From positions 4,373,192 through 4,437,191 of the forward strand of contig NC_089322.1 of the NCBI RefSeq assembly GCF_036669915.1: 64,000 nt of DNA, in the 5' to 3' direction. Positions 49,830 through 61,554 of this stretch are shown here, piece after piece. The stretch's first letter is position 1, and the number at the start of each line of letters is the position of its first letter. This stretch comes from Pocillopora verrucosa. Its lineage: Eukaryota; Cnidaria; Anthozoa; Scleractinia; Pocilloporidae. A program made the translations under genes and the position numbers. The notes below the pieces were generated by a model. It was not told the DNA's origin and did no database searches. It saw only the letters and a program-made list of their open reading frames with translations.

Positions 49830-50490
49830 GTGAATATGGTGCAGCAAGAATCACTTAGTTAGTTCTTCTGTAAATACAATGGTTCCAATAGGAGCTCTCA
49901 TGTCTCATAAAGTGGACGACCTCAAATAAATTTTGAAATTGAAAATGACCTCACTGGTTTAGAGCTCTGTGCTTTTTCTCATCGTGGCCATTTTGAGAGC
50001 AGTGCAGCAAGAATCACTTTGTTAGTTTGGCTGTAAATATGACAGTTCCAGTGGGAGCTCTCATGTCTCTCACACTGGCCTCAAGTTAGTTCTGAAAGTG
50101 AAAATAACCCAACTGGTCTATAGCTCTGTGCTTTTTCTTGTGGTGCCCATTTTGAGAGTGGTTACACGTACTGTCTGAAATGAGCTACCCAATAGCTGTG
50201 CCAAAAGGGCGTCGGTGTGTGTGTGTGGGGGGGTTCCGGGGCTTCCTGTGATCCCCCCTTTGTGAGCCTTTTTTGAAAATGAACCCACCAGTCTAAAGCT
50301 CTGAGCTTTTTCTCATCATGCCCATTTTGAGAGCGGTTGCGCATCAGGAGCCATTACCACTCCTGTTGCGCATACTATGTCTAAAACAAGCTGCCCAATA
50401 GCTGTGCCAAAGGGCGTAGCTGGGGAGGTGGGTGGGAGGAGGAGGGGGTCTTTGGGTGCCTGTGATCCCCTTTGTAAGCCTTTTTTGTCA
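49830..50490. repeat. Two types of ~150-170 bp tandem units after GT31 copy B
   Basis: First type: 'gtgcagcaagaatcactt', 'ggagctctcatgtct' and 'agctctgtgctttttct..ttttgagag' occur at about 49835-49995 and 49996-50160. Second type: 'gcccaatagctgtgccaaa.gggcgt' and 'cctgtgatccccctttg.aagccttttttg' at about 50165-50280 and 50365-50490. The second type also repeats 'cccattttgagagcggtt'. Tandem duplication in steps is the simplest explanation. Confidence 0.7.
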
Positions 50491-51239
50491 CATAAAGAAA
50501 GACACGGTAGAAAGGTTGACATGACAATCTTGTGAGTACCCTCTGTTTGGCACAGTATAACCCCCCCACAACCTTTGAAAAATCCTGGCTATGCGCTCGG
50601 TGCTTGTCGAAACGTTTGGAAAAAAAAAACGCCAAGTCCGATCGCTTCCTGACTGGTCCCTTAATTTAACTTATATGGGAGCCCTCTAGGGACGAGTTAG
50701 TCGAACGAATTTCGTTGATAACATGATAAGTCACACAGTTTCAGTTCTTGTATGCTCCCAATCAATGCAAATTATGTTCTAAGATGTCATCCAAATATCT
50801 ATATTCTAGTTTTTATTAAAAAATTGAGAATTTAGATGTACATGTGGATAAAATGCGGTGTGCATTATATTAAATAATAAAGTCTTGGTATTTTTGGATT
50901 GACATGAGCATCAGTTAAGTCCAATTAGAATTAAGAGCATTGTATCCTTTGATTACTCAACGCTGGAAGCCAATCAAAGAAGGAAATCTGTAGGAAAAGC
51001 AAGCGTTTACCCAGTGTTGACTCAGCAAGGGAAAATTCAGTCGATAACAGATGGCAAACCCCTTAAATAAGTGCAAATTGGAATTTTGAATATGTAAACC
51101 ACGACCTAATTATATCTGTGCTATACGAGAGATAACATGGAAAGCTGCTGAACACGGCATGTTATAAAACAGGTATCTTACTCCATTGGTTTTCACTCAG
51201 TTTTCTCGCTCTGGTCTCGTTCGCAGCTTTATTTATTTG

Positions 51240-51418
51240 AAATACTTTGTAGCCGCGTTAGCTCTGTTTTAAATTTTTTTTTGCTTCGTATTTTTGCGGA
51301 CTTGTGTATCTGTTTTGATCTTAAAAAGCAAATACTTTGTAGCCGCGTTGGCTCTGTTTTAAATTTTTTTTGCTTCGTATTTTTGCGGACTTGTGTATCT
51401 GTTTTGATCTTAAAAAGC
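51240..51418. repeat. Two-copy 89/90-bp tandem repeat
   Basis: Two nearly identical units (51240-51329 and 51330-51418), each starting aaatactttgtagccgcgtt and ending gttttgatcttaaaaagc. One base changes (ttagct/ttggct) and the T run differs by one. The near identity implies recent duplication. Confidence 0.9.
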
Positions 51419-51744
51419 ACTAAGCTGAATTACATGTATACAAAAATTTTCATAAGAGCAGTTTCGTTACGGAAGTTTATACTGAACCGTGCTATATTTC
51501 TGTCTGTGAATTCCAACTACTTCTTTATTCATTCCAATTAAAATTGATCAAGGTATAGTAAAGGTGATTTGTGTATTACACACTTACGTTGCTGTTTTCC
51601 TCGAAGGGACATTTTCATTTCTTTATTTACCGCTAAATTTCAGATTTCAATTAACCTTACAAAAATTTTTAGGACTAATTAATTGGGCCTCGACTCTTCA
51701 TCTTGTAGCTTATGTCATTTAACTTTTAGGTATGCGTTTGGAAA

Positions 51745-53186
51745 ATGGATATTTCCGCATTTGTGATGGTTTTAACATTCGCTTCGTCTTTTCTTGAAGG
51801 AAAAGGTATGCTATGATATATATATATATATATTATTACTTTTTTTATGGAAGACTGTCACAGTTTTCATATCGGTGCTCGGCTACTGGAAATGATGGAA
51901 ATCGGGGTATTTAAATTGAATAGATGCTGAACTTAGACTTAAAGGTATGGAAATGACCATGTATTTAAAAAAAAGACACAAAACGAGGGATCAGTAATAA
52001 AGGAAAAAATCGTCTGACTATTTCACCAGAATCAAAGATTAAAATAAATGCTTTGCGCAGGATTATCACTTTGTTTCAAGTTAATTTTCGTGCGATTAAC
52101 TGACATCGAGAAACTACCTCTCGCTGAAATATAATTTCTTACTCATTTAGAACGAAATATCAAGGGCAACATAAATTGTCTCCATGATATAAAAGCTTTC
52201 GTTTAGCTGTAAATAATGAATGTACACAATGCATTTGATATTTACATTCGACACTCTAACCGTTTAGCCGCTCTTGACTCGTATTTCTCCTATTTCTTGA
52301 ACGGAGGTTGATTGCACGTGAAATATTCCTTGATTTCTCAAGACTTCGCTGATTCTAGCTTAAATTGCATTGTAAGGTTCGAAGCACCGAAGACATGATG
52401 ATCCTGTAAATTTCCGAAGGGCTCAAAATTCAGGATGCTTTATCATCACTTCGACTATTAATGTTCCATTACCGGAGAAAGAAATGAAAGGCGATGTAAT
52501 GGTCACATATCAAGTTGTATCCAAGCTACAATGTGAAGATCTGTGCATGAGAACTCCACAATGCCAGGGCTTCAATTATGGAGAACAAAAGTGTGATATT
52601 TTGAGCAAAATCTACGACCCACACGAAAGGGAAAAGAGTGTCAGCATACGAGCCGTAATGAATAAGGTAATAACTCGTTTTCGCATTAATCCATCAGTGT
52701 TCTATCACAAATGCCGAAATCTGATTGATTATGCTACTTGCTGTCTATTTAACAAACAGATTCTATAATGCCGTGGGTCTGTACAGGAATAGATTGCCGG
52801 GGACTGAACAAAAAAGTGGCACACACGGCGCAGCCGGGTGTACAATCGATATACCTACCACATTTTGAAATCTTCTACGACCCGTCCCAGTACAGACCCA
52901 CGACAACATGGATTATATCTGTTTCTTTATGATGACGAAATGTTGTAAATGATGACGTCATCCATGCGTCTATCCTTCAATAGCTTATAAGTAAGAACCA
53001 ATCAAAAAGCATGTATAATTCAGATTGCTATGTAGTGTATTAATAATTTTTATTATTATTAATTACAAATAATTATTAATATTGTATAGTGTATCATCGA
53101 CGTGATGGTCACGACCAATTCCTAAATTATTCCTCTACTTTTTGCAGCTTCTCTTGGGCAAAGATGAATGCGCTAAAAACACATAA
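51745..53186 (+). CDS. Small secreted PAN/Apple-like protein
   Basis: Three exons: 51745-51805, 52377-52666, 53148-53186 (TAA); phases 1 and 0, GT-AG, 129 residues. Exon 1 is a signal peptide (MDISAFVMVLTFASSFLEGK). Exon 2 carries a PAN/Apple-like module with the QCEDLC core, then QCQGFNY and KCDIL. The short last exon adds one more Cys (GKDECAK). This is the same module architecture and final-intron phase as the ShKT-PAN gene at 41775-43366, without the ShKT exon, so the two are probably paralogues. PAN modules bind proteins or carbohydrates; the partner is unknown. Extracellular location is inferred from the signal peptide. Confidence 0.75.
52740..53147. other. Intron 2 of the PAN gene
   Basis: Includes an imperfect inverted repeat: 'ccgtgggtctgtacagga' at about 52772-52789 and its inverse 'cccagtacagacccacgaca' at about 52887-52906, i.e. 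a ~135-bp foldback sequence that could be a small MITE. Confidence 0.45.
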
Positions 53187-53968
53187 ATACCGAAAAATAA
53201 CTAAATACAATAAAAGGACATGAAAGACAACATTATTCACTGAAAGGATGTCGAAGTTTGACAAGGAAAAAGTTTGAGATTGTTATTTTGCTTTACGCAT
53301 AGCTTTATTACAGCGGTCAGTTGAAACAAAGTTTTGATATATGCGTGCAGTTTAGGAATTTTTAGCAATGGAGGGGTTCTCTGTCGGAGAAAAGTTAAAA
53401 CTTTATAAACAACATAACAATTACTGGGTTTCTGGCGTGATTTAAGATAAACGTTTTCATGTTTTCAAGAAGCCTTACCATCAAGGTTTCATCTCTGATT
53501 TACTATGATGAATTAGTTACAAGATATGTTTTATTGTTGGAAAATAGTTTTTAATCGATGTTTGTCAATATCATTATCATCACGAAGTTATCTGTGACTA
53601 GTTTATTTAATCAGAATATTTTCTATTATAAAAATTTCCCTTAATTCCCTTTAAACTTGTGACAGCGTTTCACAAAAGTATTCTACCTAATTCGAATGTT
53701 ACGACTGTTTTATCAAAAATAATTAAATTTCTAAAATGTTTACGTTGAGATAATCCCGAGGTTTGACAAACCAACAGTAATAATGCAGTTGAAATGAATC
53801 GTGAACAGCTTTATGATTAAAGATGATGGCCACTTCCGATAGCTTTGTTGTCCCTCAAATCTAAGATCACGCAAAACTGAAATGGTCATTGGGTAAAACT
53901 GGAGTTTAGGATCGTAAAAAAAAAAACTTACGAAGGAGATATACAAAACCGCCACTTTCCGGCGAATG

Positions 53969-55921
53969 TTAGGATGCACTAACATATTCTTCGTCCTGCT
54001 CGGACAAGGATGATAATTTTCCCTCGTTTTTCACTTTTAAAACCGCCTTGATATACTGTATCACGGCCTTGTCAAGCCAAGTCAAAGGGAAAACAGTAAA
54101 AAACCCTCCCTCGTAAAATCCAAGATGGCCACCATGATGAGTCACGACAAACACTGCTGATTCATTACATTCTAAAGACAGAGAGGAAAAAAGGCAAGTC
54201 AAGTATTAACAGTCACGTGGACTTCACTTCCGAGGCTTCTCCTTGCTTTCCTATTATGAAGCGAATAGGGGTGTATTACTACTCTTCCTGGGGGGATGTT
54301 AGTTTATCGTGGGCAACCCCACTCCCCTCACCCCTGCCCCTGAGGTTCAACAAGTTTTCCAACCTAAAAATTTGCTGGTAAACAGATATACTCTGACTGG
54401 ATCGAGGCATAGTGACGGAAAAGTTTTAGTTTCGCCCCAGAACACAAAACTGAGCCCGGCCTGAGATCTTCTCCATATTTCTCCATAAGTCCACCCCCGT
54501 CAGCGATCAAGATGCCTAGTTATCCACAAAATCTCCTCTAGCGCAGCGCCCCGACGTATGGGAGGGGCTTTGTTCGAGCTCCACCCCCAAGAAGTAAAAC
54601 TGCATATCCTGTTTAAGAACAAGGCCTCGTAAAAGCTTCCTTTTGTGGCGGCATATAATGTACCTGTCAAGACCATATAATAGAATTCCTTATCACCAAT
54701 TAATGGTCCAAACACCTAATACTTACTGACGTGGTTGTATGGCGTATCAAACAGTTCCTCAGGTATGAGGGGATCGTCTGAGGCATTTAAAAGAAATACT
54801 GGGATCTTAATCTGTGAAGAGAAAACACGTAGAAGAAAACGATAACTATACCAAAACAGAGAAAAAAGACAAGAACAAAAACTACAGAGAGAGGTTACCT
54901 GGTTTATGTAGTTACAGGAACTGTTGACAGCATAAAACTCGTCCAAATTATGGAATCCCGCCATTTTTCTAGAGTTAAGGTAAGGAAAAATTCAAATTCC
55001 CTTAATTACACAGTATCACAGTCGCACCTCTGTTACGCAGACACTTTCTAACACGCTCTTTGATTTGCCAATAAACTTGGCCACTTTCTCAAATAATTAG
55101 ATTCATACAACTTGTTCACGATTTTCTGCGCTTCAGACAGTTTGCTTGATCATTTAGCTCCCATCGGCGAAATTTTTCTTTGTTCTGATTGGCTGCTGTG
55201 GTTACTATGGTTTCGCTTTCACGGCATGCAATTGAAGAGTACTCTAAAATGTTACTCACTTGACATATGCATCATCAAGCTCCACAAGGGAAGAAGACGA
55301 GCGAACATGATGAACATATGAAGTAAATTTGGGGCACTGGAATAAAACCTTCATGTTGCGGTCGAGTACCTTTTTCACGCTTTGGGTGATGCCCCAGTTG
55401 TAGAAACGTCGTAGTCCATCCCATTCGTGAAGGAGAGTCTTTGCTCTACAAATCACGGAAGAGATCGCCAACAATACATGTGTAGCAACGTTAAAAGTTT
55501 ACGTTTCACTCTTTCAACCCTTAGAATGACCAGTACCTAATTTCTCCTTACAGCAATACTGCTGAATCTTTCATTAACATGACGAGAATAAAGGAAATGA
55601 TCGCCTACCCACGAAGCTTTGATTGTTAAACAAATTCTCCTTGACAGTTCCAAAGGAAATATATAGAGGAGAATATGGGGAATATGGATACTGATTTTGG
55701 GGTGTAGAGGGTTAGATATTCATAACGTCATCTTGCCTGTTATATACCAGTCAGTCCGTGAGTCCACCTGTCCATGAATCCATTCCATAATCTATCAGTC
55801 AGGTAGACAGTTTGCGAAGCACTCAGTGAGTAACGCTCGAAACGTCAGCTTTTTACCCTTTACGGTGGCTAATTTACGTTTTCAACTCAGTTGTTAACAC
55901 TTAATTACCTGCTATACTCTT

Positions 55922-55961
<40 letters not shown>

Positions 55962-58900
55962 TTTATTCACTCAGCGAGTAAGTCAGCTAAATTTGTAATT
56001 TAGTCTGTCAGTATGAGTCAATCCATAACTTAGTTTGACAGTCACTCAGTTAGTTGATGGTCTGCCTGTCAATCAATTATTAACCTTTATACAACCCTGA
56101 TATCAGTATGCATATTTTCCATATTGTGCTCCATACATTTCCTGAGGGTGCCGACAAAGAGAATTTGTTTAACAATCAAGAGATTATTTTAAGAGCTCCT
56201 TACACCTAAGACCACTACTGAACTAGTAGTTGAAAATAGGACTTGAAAAAAATTCAGGCCCGTACAGGCCAGTGCAGTGCTCTACCAACTGAACTAACAA
56301 GCCAACTGGGAGCTGGTCAATATGTTGGGTCCAAATAAACCATCCAAGTGATGAATAATGATTTTAGATATGTGAAATTCACATAGCTAAAATCATTATT
56401 TAATCAAGAGCTTCTTTAGTTTGTGATCATTTCCTTTATTCTCGTGACCTTAAAGTATGATTCAGTATTGATGTTGTAAGGAAAAAATAGATGCTAGTCA
56501 CTCTTATGGGTCAGAGAGTCAAAGAGGTTAATCATAACCTCAATCAGTGAATCTGTAATTTGATATTCAGTAATATGCTATTCTGTGAAATTTAGTTGAT
56601 TTAACTCTGAGCCCTTGAAGTGACAGGTGTACAATTTCTCTCACACCATCACTGCTAAATCTAAAAAATAGGTCACGAGAATTAAGGAAATGATTGCTTA
56701 TGAAAGAAGCTCTTGATTACTCTAACTCTCCTTACCACAGGAAATGTTTTGAAAACAAAGAGAACATGCATAATGATGTTTGGCTATAAAGTTGTAAAGG
56801 GTTAAGGCAAACCTTTTTCCTCGGGATGGAGCTAACCTTTTCTGTGTCAGCTTCAAGAAATTCCCTGGTACACTCATAAGTCATTGAAGTTATGACTAAA
56901 ATTCACATTTGCAGATCTCTTACCTCAAAATATCATATCCCTGGCACACAGACACAGCACATTCAAATAACTCCTGCCTTGAAGGTTCCTCTCCTAGATA
57001 TTTCATCAAAATGTTTGCACCCATAGAGAACCCGACTCCAATAAGTCGCTGGTGATTACCCACAGAGGTGATATGTGAAACCATGGCTGCTAGTTCCTCT
57101 GTACCACCTATATTGTTATTACACCAGTTTTATTAGCAACATGTTTTGGTTTTCAGTTATGTCCAACACATTTTTCAATTTCAATGGAACCATTTTCCCT
57201 ATAAAGTTGAACCTGTTTTAAGCAGTCACCTTGTATCTTAGCGGCCAGTAGTCAATGTCCTGAATTTTCTTCCCCTTAATCACTGAAATTTTCACCCCAA
57301 GTAAGCAGCTATCTCTATGAAGGGGGTCATGGTCACCCTTTTCTGAGTCCCAACAGCCATTGTTTATTGTCTTCTGTCTGTATTGAACAGTCCCTTAAAG
57401 TGGAACCACTAAAATTGAATTAAGAATAATCTTTCCTATAAAATTAAATCCATGGTTATATCTCCCGAAATCAGTTAAGTAGCATGTGACTCAGTGGTGG
57501 CAAGTTTTGTGGTGGAGAGTTTGATGAGGTAGTGAATTGACTGTAAACCAAATTACATTCATTTGACAATGTCCATTAATCCAAAGAAAAATTTAACAGA
57601 AGAGCAGATAGCTAAAAATTACCATATGTGAAAATTCTTGGAGTGGACAATCCACCCTCTTCCTTTGCTCCCAAATGATTTAAAACAGCAACTTTGAAGC
57701 CATGACGAATGGCGTAGTCAGCAAATGTGCGCACATACTTTGTCTCAGAACAGTTAGCAATTCCTGGGACTGTGATGATTGTAGGCTTCTCCTTGGATCA
57801 TTCAAAAAAGGGAAAGTATGTTAGTTCTGTACACTGTTACCTGTTGGTTGTCCTGACTGACACTCTCTTGTCACTGAGATTACAAGACTTTTGTTCAGAG
57901 CTGCTCATCTCACCTGACCACTCTTAACTTTGTAAAAACTCCCCAACATGAAACAACTGTATATTTACTAGCAAGGTAGCTTTTATTTTTTTTAGGGCTG
58001 CTCATCTCATCTGACCACTCTTAACTTTGTAAAAATTCACCAACACAGAAAAACTGTATATTTATTTGCAAGGTGGCTGTTAAATTCCCCTCCTTATCCA
58101 TAATTACAGTATCCAGTCAATTCACAAATTTCAAGCAGTTCAATAAACATCGGTTTCCTTGATGCAAACTGATCATAATCTTTGTGATATCAACATGTTT
58201 TATTGTGCTGAATGACAGTCTCTTGTCACTGAGATTACAAGATTTTTATTCAGGGCTGCTCAGCCTGTGAAACTCTCCAGGTAGTTCAATTGATTTCACT
58301 AACAAATTTGATTGAGAAATTATCTCAAATTTTATAAATAAGATGACAGACATTGGTAACAGAACATGAGCCTCAGATCAACCAAGATTTATTTAAATAC
58401 ACAAAAGGAACTGGCAAAACATTTTGAGTTATTCTGGCAGAAATTTACAATCTATTTACTCTTTGATCATTTTTCCCAAGGAGGTGAACTGTATAGTGTT
58501 ACATTTACTCAGATCCTTGAGATCTGGCAGTGAAAGCTGCACAATGCATCCCTAAAAATCATTTACACATGGTATGCCTTGTCTTCTTACTGAAGATATT
58601 GTATGATTCTATGATGCTCTTTTAAGACCATTCATGTGTTCTAGCTGAATAATACAGCAATGTATAGTTCTGTTAAAAAATGAGTTCATTCTTGGTACAG
58701 AAAACAGGAGATACTGTCTATAAGGTGCTCATCTTATAGATTATGTGCTATATGGGAATTTAGAGGTGGACAGCCCATAAAGTGGCTCTCCTTGTCTGCT
58801 CTTTCCGGGTCAAAATGGAATTTAGAATATTCAACTTGGTTTTTGTGGAGGGAGGAAAACATGAGGACCTGTAGAAAAAACTTCTGAGCGAGGACAATCA

Positions 58901-61554
58901 AACCCATTGAGGCCACAGTAGTGGGACTGGTGAACACCCTCACCAATGCACTAGCCCAAAAGGAATGCTGCTGTTTGTCTCATGAGCATTTCTATCTGCT
59001 CATTTCAAAACACATACATATTTCCGCTTCCTAATAATACTGCTATGACTTCAAATAAATGAATCCCATTCCCTGTGTTTTGCATATGTAAGCAACCAAA
59101 ACATCCTTAAAAAATTTAGCAAGTCAATACCTTTTTTTTTTCATGTTATACCATAACTTATAAACTCAATTATGATAAGCTCATGATTGTATACCTGTTC
59201 AACACTCAAAAGTGAATTTTTGTCAGGAGAGTAAATCTCATAAGTGACAACAGTGCCATCATGTAGCTTTGTTGTGTGTAAGGCTCCTTTCAACTCTGGG
59301 CAAGCACGTCTACCGAACAGGGCTCCTACAAGGGTTTGACAGTGGCCACTCTTTCCCCAAATGACTGGGGGGGAATACCTGTCGGTGAATAATAACTATT
59401 ATTAGAGGTATATACTAAACAAGTGGAAGGCACTAAACACACACCCTCAGACAATTGGTTACTTGAACTCCAAACATCCTTTGCAATCCACTTCTGAGCA
59501 ACTCTTGTGGGATTTGGAACCAAAAATATTGTAATCATTGCTGCCCAATAAAGGAGTTTAAATCAATTTTTTTTTGGCGACATTATCTCACGGTTTCAGT
59601 ATATGCTAAAACAACTATTCACCTCACTGTCAGTGGTTAGGGGTTGATATTTACCTCACTAATTCCCAGCTTGGAAATATCCACCAAAAGGCACTTTTGC
59701 TTCAGTAAATAGTTGTGACCTATTAACCATTTAACTCCCAAATCAAATCTGTAATTCTCCTTACTGTCAACCATACAATTCTTAGTATGTTATTTCAGAG
59801 AATTTGGTATTGGATCAACTAATTATCCCCAAATTGATATTTTTCTTTTTTCTCATCTCTCATCTGGTGAACATTGCATTGATATTGTAAGGAGAAATTC
59901 TTTCTTGGTCACTCATGGGAGTTAAAGGGTTAAGTAAAACAACGATCCATTGCTAGTGAACTGCAATTTAAGTGATTATTGCAAAAAAAAAAGTCTGATT
60001 TCTGAGAAAAGGTGAACTCCTAAAAAATTTGCCTTTCTTTCAATGTATGGCTTCACAACTCAGTTGTAGTAACCCAAAAAGTATTAAAAAGGCAAGAGTT
60101 TCAGTCCCATCAAAGCCTTAATTTTTTCAGGCTGCTTTTCTGCAGTTGCTTAAATTGCTGCACACTTGTGTGGATCATTGCTTTACTTCAGTTTCATCTG
60201 CAGGTCAAATGAAGTTTATTTCATTCAAAACTGAAATATAACTGTAACTATTAAGTTGTGAAAGACTAGTAGAGATATAATATATATAAAATCTCAAACC
60301 ATTATCCTATTGTCAAGTAGAGATCATTACACCAAGAGAGTTTGGTTGGTCTCTGAGGTAAAAATGGATCTAATACATTGGCCAACTTGTAAATTCCTTA
60401 TTAAGACATTTTATCTTTTTGCATCCACTTTTATGTAACAGCTAAAATTTAAGACTTGCCTCTTGCCTTCCTTGAATATTCAGTGCCCTTCAGGTTAACA
60501 CTTTCAATCCCAAGATCTCATTAGTAATTCTCCTTACTGTCAGCCAAAGAATTCTCATTATGTTAGTTTGGAGAATTTGGTATCGGATCAATTAGTAATT
60601 CCATAATTGACATTTTTCTTTATTCTTATCACTTGTATGCATGATATTGTATAGATATAGTAAGGAGAAATTCTATCTTGGTCACTCACTGGAGCTAAAG
60701 CGTTAACAGTTATGCAAACCTTGTTGGTATAATTATCACACCTCAAGAGTTAACTTAATAGGGACTCACTACTGCAAGTTTTGATGAAGATTTTAAAAAA
60801 ATGACAATTTGAATTTAAAACCTCAGATTTTCAAACAACAGAGAGGAGGAGAAACGAGTAGTTAAGATATAAATGCGGCACTTTGTGCGCTATCCGGTTT
60901 TTCTTTAATAATTAATGATAGCAATATGACAGAGCGCATCCACGAAGGTCTCGCTTAGTTTGGCAAGAAATTGGACATCTTCCAAAATTATTCTTACAAT
61001 AATATATCGTTCTGAGCAGTAGGAATACCATAGCCTTCTAACCAAAATTTACCATTTTACTAAAAAAATAATTTTCGTTAAAACCGGTTTCGTAAGGTTT
61101 CACAGTAAGAGTTATCTGCCACTACGAATAAGTTTTTTAAATTTCTACATTGAATATACCGGCTTCCATGTAAACAGTTTCATCTTTCCAAACCGATGAT
61201 GTTTTGTGTTACCGCGAAATCGCAAAATTAGATTTAACCGATCAATACAAAGAACAGAGAAGCTTGGCAATAAAATGGCAGCTGTAATAATATTTTAAAG
61301 GATGAAAACAACTCATTACTTAATTACCATGAACCCGAATGCTGTTTTGTTATCGAAAGATATAAACACATTTGTAGAAACTTTGAATTTACGTACCTTT
61401 CGAAAAAAATAGGACACGACTCTAAGACTGTGTTGGTAAAATGGCTATCCGATGAAATTATCTTTGGAGGATGAGAAGAATCCGTCAGATTTAGGACACG
61501 AACCAGCAAAAACACAATCACAACTACAAGAGCCAAAATAACAAGATACGCCAT
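53969..61554 (-). CDS. ABHD2: ABHD2-type alpha/beta hydrolase, 8 exons, complete
   Basis: Exons in transcription order: 61554-61397, 59378-59195, 57791-57623, 57107-56924, 55445-55260, 54968-54899, 54811-54727, 54171-53969. All introns are GT-AG, phases 2,0,1,2,2,0,1; 412 residues (human ABHD2 is about 425). An N-terminal membrane anchor (about 2-18) precedes the WGKSGHCQT block, PGIANCSE and VLNHLGA. Catalytic candidates: Ser198 in GFSMG, Asp329 or 330 in NASDDPLIP, His361 in HHGGHLGFYEG. ABHD2 proteins hydrolyse ester lipids such as monoacylglycerols; in mammals ABHD2 is the sperm enzyme triggered by progesterone. That role cannot be assumed in a cnidarian. Block-by-block similarity to ABHD2 is clear and stronger than to ABHD1/3. 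Introns hold several MITEs and a SINE. Confidence 0.93.
55070..55215. repeat. CCAAT-bearing dispersed repeat, ABHD2 intron 5
   Basis: Weak relative of 27240-27400 and 33975-34140: 'ttggccactttctcaaataa', 'gcgcttcagacagtttgctt' and 'ctgattggctgctgtggtta'. It lies between exons 5 and 6 of the hydrolase gene. Confidence 0.45.
55515..55720. mobile_element. Degraded ~205-bp MITE, inverse orientation
   Basis: Starts 'caacccttagaatgacc' and ends 'ggtgtagagggttaga', the inverse ends of the family at 56080 and 56601. Inside: 'cctaatttctccttac' and 'gagaataaaggaaatgatc'. TTAA ends are not preserved. ABHD2 intron 4. Confidence 0.6.
55740..56080. repeat. Hammerhead-like repeat and agtc-rich stretch, ABHD2 intron 4
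   Basis: Two stretches of imperfect gtcagt units flank 'taacgctcgaaacgtcagct' (55831-55850), 'acggtggctaatttacgttt' and 'gacgcagcaccacagtttct'. The last three occur in the same order, more degraded, at 28655-28800, and part of it inverted at 63105-63175. The gctcGAAAcgtcagc core looks like half of a hammerhead with very short helix III. Confidence 0.55.
56080..56531. mobile_element. TTAA-ended MITE interrupted by a SINE
   Basis: Left part from TTAA 56080-56083 ('aaccctgatatcagtatgca', 'gagaatttgtttaacaatc') and right part to TTAA 56528-56531 ('gatcatttcctttattctcg', 'gctagtcactctta') together match the family at 3766 and 56601. Between them sits the SINE at 56187-56402, flanked by aatcaagag. 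Confidence 0.7.
56187..56402 (-). mobile_element. Nested tRNA-derived SINE with target-site duplication
   Basis: On the minus strand it reads 'ttagttcagttggtagagca' (box A), then 'cgggcctgaatttttttc', the tail module also seen at 62903-62975. Box B is missing, as if internally deleted. It carries a 23-bp-stem hairpin at about 56365-56412 (aataatgattttag... with its inverse). The 9-base aatcaagag occurs on both sides, consistent with a target-site duplication. Confidence 0.65.
56601..56805. mobile_element. TTAA-ended MITE, ABHD2 intron 4
   Basis: Starts 'ttaactctgagcccttga' and ends 'gttgtaaagggttaa'. Inside: 'cacgagaattaaggaaatg' and 'aagaagctcttgatta'. Inverse orientation to 56080-56531, 205 bp, no ORF. 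Confidence 0.65.
57888..58265. repeat. Tandem ~104-bp duplication in ABHD2 intron 2
   Basis: 'gctgctcatctcacctgacc' with 'actcttaactttgtaaaaa' and 'aactgtatatttactagcaa' (57898-57975) recur at 57994-58075 with few changes. A third partial piece ('cactgagattacaaga.tttt.ttcaggctgctca' type) follows at 58215-58265. Confidence 0.75.
59723..59933. mobile_element. TTAA-flanked MITE, ABHD2 intron 1, copy b
   Basis: Ends ttaaccatttaactccca and tgggagttaaagggttaa (one mismatch between arms), 211 bp. Same inside as 43685-43900. Confidence 0.8.
60495..60706. mobile_element. TTAA-flanked MITE, ABHD2 intron 1, copy c
   Basis: Starts ttaacactttcaatccca and ends 'ggagctaaagcgttaa'. The arms are more diverged but the inside ('ttagtttggagaatttggta', 'gtaaggagaaattcta') matches copies a and b. 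212 bp. Confidence 0.8.

Larger units (their letters stand above)
49775..51744. other. Repeat-rich intergenic region after GT31 copy B
   Basis: Contains the tandem repeats at 49830-50490 and 51240-51418. No supported coding region; minus-strand frames at 50162-50635 run through the tandem repeat. Confidence 0.6.
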
